Part shown: in pieces, positions 56,279 through 64,000 of the stretch
How positions within the stretch are numbered: position 1 is the stretch's first letter
Layout: each line of letters opens with the position of its first letter
NCBI RefSeq assembly: GCF_900112105.1
Contig: NZ_FOKV01000007.1
Coordinates: 124,001 to 188,000 of the forward strand
Source of the DNA: Zunongwangia mangrovi
GTDB lineage: Bacteria; Bacteroidota; Bacteroidia; Flavobacteriales; Flavobacteriaceae
Direction of reading: 5' to 3'
DNA length: 64,000 bases
The notes under the pieces: generated by a model
What the model saw: the letters and a program-made list of their open reading frames with translations, nothing else
What the model was told of the DNA's origin: nothing
The model's database searches: none
Position numbers and translations under genes: made by a program

Positions 56279-58525
56279 ATGGCCAAAAATCACCTTTTAA
56301 GAATCGCGATAGTGCTTTTCTTTTCTTCTTCGATAATTGCACAGGAAGATCCTTCGCTTTTAAGCTTAGAGCGCATTTATTCTTCTTCAGAATTTAGTAG
56401 CGACTATCAACGTACTATTTTCTGGATAGAAGATGGTGATGCTTTTGTAAGTATCGAAAAAGATGATGCGGGTAATGATGAGCTTATTAGATACGAGAGT
56501 AAAAATTATAAATCAAGTACATATTTAGCAGCCAATAATCTTAGTGTAAATGGAAAAAACCTGGCAATAGAAGATTTTTCGTTATCACCAGATGCTAGCA
56601 AGGTGCTTATTTTTACAAATTCTAGCAGAGTTTGGCGTTCCAACACCAAAGGTGATTTTTGGGTTTATGATTTTGATACCAAAGAATTAAAGCAGCTAGG
56701 GAAAGATTTTCCGGCTTCTTCATTGATGTTTGCTAAGTTTTCTGAAGACAATCAATTTGTGGCTTATGTGCATAATTTCAATATTTATAAAGAGAATTTT
56801 AAAACAGGAGAACTTAGCCAATTAACCAAAGATGGCACCGGAGATATCATCAACGGAACTTTTGATTGGGTTTATGAAGAAGAATTTGGAATGCGTGACG
56901 GATTTATGTGGAATCCCGATGCTTCAAAGATCGCGTTCTGGCAATTAGATGCTTCAGAAATTGGGACTTTTTACATGATCAATACTACAGATTCGGTATA
57001 TTCTGAACCTATTCCGCTTCAATATCCAAAAGCAGGATTTAATCCTTCTTCAGCCAAAGTTGGTATTGTAGATACAAAAACTTCCGAAGTAAAATGGATT
57101 CCGATGCCGGGAGATCCAGTTCAGCATTATTTACCGGCCATGCAATGGATTGATGAAGATATGTTACTAATTCAGCAAATGAATAGAAAGCAGAATGAGC
57201 TTGATATTTTCACTTATAAACCTTCAACTTCTACCTTAAAAAAAGTATATACTGAAACTGAAGACACCTGGGTAGATTTACGCTATCCTGATATTTCTTC
57301 GAACCAATGGGGAAATAACGATCAGTTAATTGTAGACAACGGAAAGTCATTTTTGCGAATGACAGAAAATGATGGCTGGCGCCATATTTACAAAGTTAAC
57401 CTGGAATCTGGCGAGAAAACATTGCTTACACCTGGCGATTACGACGTAGCGACGTATTACAAAACCGATGATAAGAATTTATATATCGTTGCATCACCAG
57501 AGAATGCAACGCAGCGTTATTTATACAGCGTGCCTTTAAATGGAAGCGGAAAATTAACTAAAGTTACTCCGAAAGAATTTCAGGGAGTAAATACGTATGA
57601 TGTTTCTCCAAACGGAGAATATGCGATTCATAAATTCACAAATGTTAGCACGCCAAATACGGTAAGTTTGGTGAGTTTGCCTAAGCATAAGTCGGTTATA
57701 AGTTTAGTTGATAACGAGCGATTAAAAAACAAGCTAAGCACTTTAGCTTTACCAGAAACCTCATTTTTTACGGTCGAAGCAGATAACGGAATTGAAATGG
57801 ATGCCAGAATGACCAAGCCATTAAATTTTGATTCGGCTAAAAAATACCCGGTACTTTTTCATGTATATGGAGAACCCTGGGGCGTTGTCGCGACAGATCA
57901 ATGGGTTGGTTTATACGAGATTTTTATGGCGCAACAGGGATTTGTAGTGATTAGTATCGATAATCGCGGTACGCCGACTTTAAAGGGCAGCGATTGGAGA
58001 AAAAGTATTTACCAGAATATGGGAGTGATCAATACGAACGATCAAGCCGCGGCAGCTAAAAAAGTGCTTGCAACCTACGATTTTCTGGATGAAAATAGAG
58101 TGAATGTTTGGGGTTGGAGCGGTGGAGGCTCTATGACGCAGAATTTGTTGTTCAGATATCCTGAAGTATATCAAACAGGAGTTGCAGTGGCCGGGGTTGC
58201 TAATCAGTTATTCTACGATAATATTTATCAGGAGCGTTATATGGGATTGCCGAGTGAAGATAAGAAGAAGTTTATTGAAGGTTCGCCTGTTACCTATGCT
58301 AAAAATCTGGAAGGGAATTTATTGCTGATTCATGGTACCGGCGATGATAATGTGCATTACCAGAACATGGAGTTTTTAGTGAACGAATTAATACGAAATA
58401 ACAAGCAATTCGATATGATGTCGTACCCAAACAGGGCGCATCATATCTACGAAGGGAAGAACACTTCGATTCATCTGTATACTTTGATTACTAATTATTT
58501 CTTAGAACATAACGGACTAAAATAA
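56279..58525 (+). CDS. S9 dipeptidyl peptidase IV
   Basis: A 748-residue secreted serine peptidase (signal peptide ending SSSIIAQ). The eight-bladed propeller (about 40-480) carries the Glu-Glu dipeptide in FDWVYEEEFGMRDG that anchors the substrate N-terminus. The hydrolase domain (about 490-745) has the serine in GWSGGGSM, aspartate in HGTGDDNVHY and histidine in NRAHHIYEG. It cleaves Xaa-Pro dipeptides from peptide N-termini in the periplasm. It stands after the mosaic repeat tract and 8 nt before the next gene. Confidence 0.95.
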   Translation: MAKNHLLRIAIVLFFSSSIIAQEDPSLLSLERIYSSSEFSSDYQRTIFWIEDGDAFVSIEKDDAGNDELIRYESKNYKSSTYLAANNLSVNGKNLAIEDFSLSPDASKVLIFTNSSRVWRSNTKGDFWVYDFDTKELKQLGKDFPASSLMFAKFSEDNQFVAYVHNFNIYKENFKTGELSQLTKDGTGDIINGTFDWVYEEEFGMRDGFMWNPDASKIAFWQLDASEIGTFYMINTTDSVYSEPIPLQYPKAGFNPSSAKVGIVDTKTSEVKWIPMPGDPVQHYLPAMQWIDEDMLLIQQMNRKQNELDIFTYKPSTSTLKKVYTETEDTWVDLRYPDISSNQWGNNDQLIVDNGKSFLRMTENDGWRHIYKVNLESGEKTLLTPGDYDVATYYKTDDKNLYIVASPENATQRYLYSVPLNGSGKLTKVTPKEFQGVNTYDVSPNGEYAIHKFTNVSTPNTVSLVSLPKHKSVISLVDNERLKNKLSTLALPETSFFTVEADNGIEMDARMTKPLNFDSAKKYPVLFHVYGEPWGVVATDQWVGLYEIFMAQQGFVVISIDNRGTPTLKGSDWRKSIYQNMGVINTNDQAAAAKKVLATYDFLDENRVNVWGWSGGGSMTQNLLFRYPEVYQTGVAVAGVANQLFYDNIYQERYMGLPSEDKKKFIEGSPVTYAKNLEGNLLLIHGTGDDNVHYQNMEFLVNELIRNNKQFDMMSYPNRAHHIYEGKNTSIHLYTLITNYFLEHNGLK

Positions 58526-58533
58526 TCTTAAGG

Positions 58534-59874
58534 ATGAAAAAACTAACCAGTATTTTAGGATTATCGCTTTTGGCAATGGCTTGTAAAAACATTGCCGAAA
58601 AAACTAAGGAAGAATCTGTTATGATCGAAAAACAACTGAAAATTCCTGAGAAAGTTTGGATGGTTCCAGATTCTAACGACTATGATGATCCAGAAAGTGT
58701 GTACAGTTTTTCAAGATTTAGAACATCTAATGATTTCGCTATTTTTTGGGATAAAGAATATGGCGAAGATCCTTCTAAGAACGAAAACGAAATAAAAACT
58801 TTTAATGTTGATTCCCTTATCATAGAGGGAGAGCGCTTTTTCAATTATTATGTAGATGAGCTTCAGTTTTTAGAAAAAGGAAAATCTACTACAGATAGCA
58901 CCAAGATATTAATGTACGTTTTTGGTGGGGATGATGGTACTGCCTACGGGGCAGGAAAAGATAGTATCGGGATGTTATGGTCGCCCGCGGTACGAATCCA
59001 TAAACCACCTTATGGCGCTTTGGCGCACGAGCTTGGACATTCATTTCAGTATTTAACGGGAGCCGATGGGCATTTTGGGTTTAAAAATGGCGGTAGTATT
59101 TGGGAAATGACGTCGCAATGGATGCTATGGCAGGTTTATCCTGACTGGATCGAGTTTGAAAATTATCATTTACAGGCATTTTTAGACAATACATATCGAG
59201 CATTTCTACACGAAGAAAATATGTATCATTCGCCTTTTGTTTTAGAATACTGGTCTAATAAACATGGTAAAACCTTTATTGGTGAGCTTTGGAGAAATTC
59301 TAAAAAAGGCGAAGATCCTGTGTTAACGTATCAGCGATTAACCAATATTGATCAGAAAACTTTTAATGATGAAATTTTTGACGCTTCCAGAAGATTTTTG
59401 ACCTGGGATATGCCAAGAATAGAAGAAATAAGTAGTGAATATACGAATATCCATCATACCAAATTAGATAAAATCGAAGATGATTAGTTTCAGATTTCAG
59501 CAAAAGAAGCGCCGCAAAATAATAGCTATAATACCATTCCTTTGGAAGTGCCAACATCTGGAAAAGTAAAATTGAAATTTGAAGGCATAACCAAAAGTAA
59601 AGAATTCAATATTCTTCAACCTGAAATTGCAGGTTGGAGGTATGGATTTTTAGCGGTGAGCGAAAATGGAGAACGTCACTACGGAAAGATGTACAGCCAG
59701 GCTAAGAATGAAATTAGTTTTGAAATTCCACAAAATACAGCGCATTTATGGTTTGTAGTAAGTGGTGCTCCAACAGAACATTCCATTCATAAGATTGATG
59801 GTAATCCAGATAATGATGAACAATGGCCTTACAAGCTAAAATTTGAAAATACGTATCCAAAGAATGAAAACTAA
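58534..59874 (+). pseudogene. Zinc-peptidase-like lipoprotein (DUF6055-like), interrupted by a TAG
   Basis: The gene opens with a lipoprotein signal (LLAMAC) and a domain with HELGHSFQY (a zinc-peptidase-type HExxH) near residue 167, WEMTSQWMLWQVYPDW and LWRNSKKGEDP. At 59485-59487 a TAG interrupts the frame after KIEDD. The same frame then continues uninterrupted with FQISAKEAPQNNSYNTIPLE, a beta-sandwich-like tail, to a TAA at 59874. Read through, the product has 446 codons. The next gene's ATG overlaps the tail by 11 nt, which suggests the tail used to be translated. CAG to TAG, or a change of TGG, would explain it. The first 317 residues might still fold. Confidence 0.72.
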
Positions 59875-61813
59875 GATCCTTTTTATAGCCATATTAGGTG
59901 TTTTTACTAATGTTTTTTCTCAGGAGGAAATCACATCACCAAATAATCATATAAAGATTGAAATTGAGCATGATAACGAACTTTATTTAAAAGTTTACTT
60001 GAATAATGAAGAGCTTATCGAAAAGGTAAATCCCAAAATGGAGTTTACTGGCGGTATATCTTTTGGAGCTGGTGATAAAATAAAAAATCCAAGCACTAAA
60101 ACCGTAGATGAAGAGATCGAGGCTGTTGTACCTGTGAAATCGAAACTCATTAGAGATCACTACAATCTTTTAAAAATGAGTTTCAAAAATTACGATTTTG
60201 AAGTTAGGGTTTATAACAATGGCTGGGCGTATCGATTTGTTTCTAAACTGAAAGGTGAAATAGAAGTTTTAGATGAACAAATGAATCTTCAGTTAGGTAA
60301 AGATTATACCTGCTACTTACCTGAAGAAGAAAGTTTAATCTCTCATTTTGAAAATTATTACGAAAAACTTCCAACTTCAGTAATAGAAAACGGAACGATC
60401 GCGGCTTTGCCAACTTTATTTACGAATGAAAAAGGCATCAGTTTTTCGGTAACCGAATCGAATTTGTATGATTATCCTAATCTTTTTTTAGAGAAAACTG
60501 AAAACGGATTCAAGAGTAAATTTCCGAAGTATGTATTAAAAACTCAGGAATTAAAAGCGGGACAGGATCGTTTGGAAGCTATAGAAGAAGCAGCGCCGTT
60601 TATCGCAAAAACCAAAGGAAAAAGAGAATTCCCATGGAGAGTTTTTATGATTGCTGAAAATGATAAGGAAATCATCGAAAATAATTTGGTGTATCAATTA
60701 GCTAGTCCGCTTAAATTAAAAGATCCATCCTGGATAAAACCGGGAAAAGTGGCTTGGGATTGGTGGAATGCGAACAATGTTTATAATGTTGATTTTGAAA
60801 GCGGAATTAATACTGAAACTTATAAGTATTATATCGATTTTGCTTCGGAATTTGGTTTAGAATATATCATTTTGGATGAAGGCTGGTCTAAATCTACACT
60901 GAATGTGATGGAACCCAATGAAGATATCAACATGGAAGAATTAACCGCTTACGCTGAAGCAAAAAATGTGGGAATTATTCTGTGGAGCTTATGGCGACCA
61001 TTAGACGAAAATATGGAAGGGCTTTTATCTAAATATGAAGCCTGGGGCATTAAAGGAGTGAAAGTAGATTTTATTCAGCGAGCAGATCAATATGTTACCA
61101 ATTTCTATGAAAGGCTTGCAAAAAGTGCTGCAGATCATCACTTACTGGTAGATTATCATGGTGGGATGAAACCATCGGGAATGCGAAGAGCTTATCCAAA
61201 TATCATAAATTATGAAGCGGTAAAAGGTTTAGAAAACGATAAATGGGAAGATTTCATTACTCCAGAGCATGATCTTACAATTCCTTTTACCAGAATGACC
61301 GCCGGAATTTTAGATTATACTCCGGGTGGTATGGATAATGCGCACAAAGAAAACTTTGCAGTGCGTTTTGATCGCCCAATGACTTTGGGAACCAGGGCAC
61401 ATCAAATTGCTTTGTACACTATTTTTGAAGCACCATTGCAAATGTTGGCTGATACACCTTCCAGTTATTACGAAAATCGAGAATCGGCCGAATTTATTTC
61501 AAAAATCCCGGTGGTTTGGGAAGAAACTAAAGTGCTTGATGCTAAGATTGGAGATTATTTAATAATTGCTCGTAAAAATGGGGATTCCTGGTATGTAGGA
61601 GCGATAACAGATGATTCTGCCAGAACTTTTGAAATCGATCTTTCGTTTTTAGATGGAAATAGAAGTTATCAATTAGAATGGATCGAAGATGGTATAAATT
61701 CAGATAAAGTAGCTAAAGATTATGCTAAGAAATCAGCAAAATTAACTTCAGAAGATAAGATAGAGATCAAAATGAATAAAGGTGGAGGATGGATAGGAAT
61801 TTTTACGCGATAA
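59864..61813 (+). CDS. GH97 glycosidase, retaining (alpha-galactosidase) subtype
   Basis: The ATG at 59864 begins a signal peptide (ending NVFSQ); the frame is open seven codons further upstream. The 649-residue enzyme has the GH97 layout. Subtype residues differ from the GH97 at 26080: KGVKVDFIQRADQY carries the nucleophile aspartate of retaining members, and LLVDYHGGMKPSGMRRAYPN has glycine where inverting members have the catalytic glutamate. An alpha-galactosidase is therefore predicted. Together with LacZ-type GH2 and the following SusC it may form part of a second locus for a galactose-containing glycan. Confidence 0.92.
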   Translation: MKTKILFIAILGVFTNVFSQEEITSPNNHIKIEIEHDNELYLKVYLNNEELIEKVNPKMEFTGGISFGAGDKIKNPSTKTVDEEIEAVVPVKSKLIRDHYNLLKMSFKNYDFEVRVYNNGWAYRFVSKLKGEIEVLDEQMNLQLGKDYTCYLPEEESLISHFENYYEKLPTSVIENGTIAALPTLFTNEKGISFSVTESNLYDYPNLFLEKTENGFKSKFPKYVLKTQELKAGQDRLEAIEEAAPFIAKTKGKREFPWRVFMIAENDKEIIENNLVYQLASPLKLKDPSWIKPGKVAWDWWNANNVYNVDFESGINTETYKYYIDFASEFGLEYIILDEGWSKSTLNVMEPNEDINMEELTAYAEAKNVGIILWSLWRPLDENMEGLLSKYEAWGIKGVKVDFIQRADQYVTNFYERLAKSAADHHLLVDYHGGMKPSGMRRAYPNIINYEAVKGLENDKWEDFITPEHDLTIPFTRMTAGILDYTPGGMDNAHKENFAVRFDRPMTLGTRAHQIALYTIFEAPLQMLADTPSSYYENRESAEFISKIPVVWEETKVLDAKIGDYLIIARKNGDSWYVGAITDDSARTFEIDLSFLDGNRSYQLEWIEDGINSDKVAKDYAKKSAKLTSEDKIEIKMNKGGGWIGIFTR

Positions 61814-61833
61814 TCTGAATTCCTCATCCAAAA

Positions 61834-61879
61834 TTTCAACTAAAAAATAGTGTAATTTTTATGTAGTTGAAATCTTTTT
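61834..61879 (+). terminator. Terminator of the retaining GH97
   Basis: TTTCAACTA (61834-61842) pairs with TAGTTGAAA (61864-61872), the inner A-rich and T-rich arms extend the stem, and TCTTTTTT follows, 21 nt past the GH97 stop. Confidence 0.65.
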
Positions 61880-61981
61880 TCAAGCTTAAATTTTAATAAC
61901 AGATGACTGAAAATTTTGAATTTATAAGATTCGATATTAGATAAAAATAGCCCCATTTTATAATCGAAATGAACTAAAAAG

Positions 61982-62009
61982 ATCTGGTAAATACTACCAG
62001 ATTTTTTTA
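61982..62009 (+). terminator. Second terminator before the second susC
   Basis: ATCTGGTA pairs with TACCAGAT (loop AATAC) and runs into seven T residues. With the upstream hairpin it insulates the second susC from GH97. Confidence 0.8.
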
Positions 62010-62257
62010 TGTCTAAACCCTAAAACAAAAAATTCTTTAAAAGTTAATTTATTATTAAAAATTCGCATAATATATGATAAGCTTGTGTTAATATACTATC
62101 AAAGTTGGAGTGATATTATACCTAATATTGTTACTGTTTATTATTCATTATTTTATGTTTTTAACCGTTTTGCTTGTTTTTAATGCATATAAAATGTTAA
62201 AAAATATTATAAAATGAATTTTATTTCAAAAGTTAATTATCAAACAGTTTTGTTAAA

Positions 62258-64000
62258 ATGAAAATCACTCTTAGTAAGAAAAATCGATTAAAATTTCTAC
62301 TATTAATTTGTGCTTTCATACCCATTTTTGGTTTCTCGCAAAGCGGGAATACGATAACGGGTGTGGTTAAAGATGGCAATGGTTTAGGCTTGCCTGGCGT
62401 AAATGTACAAGTTGAAGGAACAAATGTTGGAGCCGCTACCAATTGGGAAGGAGAATTCTCTATTGAAGCCGAAAGCGGTGATGTTTTGGTCTTTTCGTTT
62501 ATTGGACTAAAAACAAAAAAAATTACAGTAGGCAGTGATACCGTTTTAGACGTACAAATGGAAGAAGATTCTGGCGCTCTTGAAGAAGTCGTGATCGTTG
62601 GATTTGGAGTCCAAAAGAAAGAATCTGTAGTAGGGGCAATTTCTCAGGTATCTGGAGAAACGCTTCAAAAAGTAAAAATGGGAGGGAGTTTAGAAAACTC
62701 ACTTCAGGGTAATCTACCTGGTTTAACCGTAGTGAGTACAGACCCTACTCCGGGTGAAGAAGCCATTGGGGGACTATCAATGACGATTAGGGGAACTTCC
62801 TCTATGGGATCTAACGGCCCGCTTTATATCGTAGATGGTGTAGAACGACCAATTTCAAATATCGATCCTAACGATATTGCATCGATCTCGATATTAAAGG
62901 ATGCCTCGGCAACTGCCGTTTACGGTGTTAAAGGTGCAAACGGGGTCGTAATTGTAAATACGAAAAGAGGTGCATCAGGCGCACTTCAGCTAAATTTTAA
63001 TTCTCAGCTTTCAATCAAAACTCCAACAGAATTACCGGAGTATATGAACGCTTACCAAACAATGCTCTTAAGAAATGAAGCGTATCGTAACGACGGTATG
63101 TGGAATAACTTAATTAGTGATGAAGAGCTGGCACATTATAGAGATCAGGATCTGCCTTATTTATATCCAGATTTTGATTGGATGGATTATTATTTTAAAC
63201 CTGGTTTTGATCAGAATTATAATCTAAATGCTCGTGGAGGAACAGATTTCGTAAAGTATTTTGTTTCCGTAGGGTATTTGGAAGAAGGCGATGTTTTTGA
63301 TGTAGGGAATGTTTTTCCTTACGATTATGACGATAGAAATGCACATTACTGGCACCAGCGTTATAACTTCAGAAATAATTTAGATTTTACTTTAACCGAA
63401 TCTACTCAGTTAACACTAAATGTTGGTGGTAATTTAAAGGTTTGGAATAAACCTATCGATGATTATACGCAGGAAAACTGGTATCAATCTGTTACGGCAT
63501 TACCATTTTATCCTGCCGATGCTTTAAATGCATATCCAGATGGGTTAATCCCTTATAACCAGTCGGGTATTCGTCCTTATATCAATCCAGATATGGGTGA
63601 AGTTCGTTTAAACTGGCAAGGAGGTCAGGGATTCCAGAGATTAAAGTCTAATGAATTGAACGTTGATGTAAAATTCAATCAAAAATTAGATTTTATTACT
63701 GAAGGTTTATCGGCTAATATACTGTATTCGTATAATACTTTACAACAATATAGAAAGTACTATAGATTACCCTTATACTTTGGATATTACTTAAATCCAA
63801 ATACTCAGGAATGGTCTCGTTATGATAACTGGGGAACAGAAGATCTTGATACACCTCAGCCTCCATTAAATATTTCAGAAACAGAAAATATTTCAGATGC
63901 TTACAGGTCTCATTTTTATCAGGGACAGTTAAATTATAACAGAAGCTTTGGAAAACATAATGTAGGATTAACAGGAGTATTTACTAGAAGAGAATCCAGA
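62258..64000 (+). CDS. SusC/RagA-family TonB-dependent transporter, C-terminus outside the window
   Basis: The ATG at 62258 starts a frame open to the window edge (581 codons). It has a signal peptide (ending FGFSQ), a carboxypeptidase-regulatory-like domain (TITGVVKDGNGLGLPGVNV), the linker LEEVVIVGFGVQKKESVVGA and a plug domain (LYIVDGVERPISNIDPND, SILKDASATAVYGVKGANGV). The first barrel strands follow. It differs clearly from the SusC at 13884 and probably opens a second polysaccharide locus continuing to the right. Confidence 0.95.
   Translation, partial: MKITLSKKNRLKFLLLICAFIPIFGFSQSGNTITGVVKDGNGLGLPGVNVQVEGTNVGAATNWEGEFSIEAESGDVLVFSFIGLKTKKITVGSDTVLDVQMEEDSGALEEVVIVGFGVQKKESVVGAISQVSGETLQKVKMGGSLENSLQGNLPGLTVVSTDPTPGEEAIGGLSMTIRGTSSMGSNGPLYIVDGVERPISNIDPNDIASISILKDASATAVYGVKGANGVVIVNTKRGASGALQLNFNSQLSIKTPTELPEYMNAYQTMLLRNEAYRNDGMWNNLISDEELAHYRDQDLPYLYPDFDWMDYYFKPGFDQNYNLNARGGTDFVKYFVSVGYLEEGDVFDVGNVFPYDYDDRNAHYWHQRYNFRNNLDFTLTESTQLTLNVGGNLKVWNKPIDDYTQENWYQSVTALPFYPADALNAYPDGLIPYNQSGIRPYINPDMGEVRLNWQGGQGFQRLKSNELNVDVKFNQKLDFITEGLSANILYSYNTLQQYRKYYRLPLYFGYYLNPNTQEWSRYDNWGTEDLDTPQPPLNISETENISDAYRSHFYQGQLNYNRSFGKHNVGLTGVFTRRESR

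Larger units (their letters stand above)
61814..62257. other. 444-nt gap before the second susC
   Basis: No gene is seen. The gap holds two terminators and a very AT-rich leader that must contain the promoter of the second susC; no clear -7 or -33 box was found. Confidence 0.55.

Overview
The window looks like the chromosome of a marine-type member of the Flavobacteriaceae (Bacteroidota). It is AT-rich, has SusC/SusD pairs, a hybrid two-component regulator with an AraC output domain, lipoproteins with acidic residues just after the lipobox cysteine, few Shine-Dalgarno sites, and Bacteroidota-type promoters (TTG-N19-TATATTTG in front of a tRNA).

Left edge (1-9095): a partial CobW-type zinc GTPase, a Fur/Zur-type regulator and a surface lipoprotein. 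Two matching 13-bp palindromes lie in front of the GTPase and the lipoprotein and suggest a small zinc regulon. Next come a LytS-type sensor kinase with its LytTR regulator, a secreted protein, an acetyltransferase and a tautomerase.

Centre (7578-35570): one complete polysaccharide utilisation locus. A divergent GH43 and a hybrid two-component system (HTCS) precede SusC, SusD, a PKD-like glycan-binding lipoprotein, GH2, GH39, GH31 (YicI-like alpha-xylosidase motif), an inverting-type GH97, two GH3, GH29 and a BACON-GH5. The set fits fucogalacto-xyloglucan best: surface GH5 cuts the backbone, SusCD imports oligosaccharides, and GH31, GH2, GH29, GH43 and GH3 trim them inside. Hairpins split the operon into a binding/import part, an exo-enzyme part and the GH5. 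A 23-bp direct repeat brackets the locus, the right copy being the terminator of tRNA-Arg(TCT).

Right of the locus (35980-49313): manA, small membrane and housekeeping-like genes, a nitrilase-family gene broken by one in-frame stop, a DUF418 protein, a phosphoesterase, a third GH3, a TlpA-type thioredoxin, a zinc-ribbon membrane protein, a 27-residue membrane peptide and a hydrolase broken by a repeat insertion. The last three share an ECF-sigma-like promoter.

Right edge (49497-64000): M1, M24 and S9 peptidases, a LacZ-type GH2, a metallopeptidase-like gene broken by a TAG, a retaining-type GH97 and the start of a second SusC, probably the edge of another locus.

The most unusual items are: (1) an interspersed 44/101-nt palindromic repeat family with five co-oriented copies, one of which has disrupted a gene at a site that can be reconstructed exactly; (2) the three-member ECF-like promoter set; (3) three freshly broken genes within 20 kb; (4) direct repeats bracketing the polysaccharide locus.
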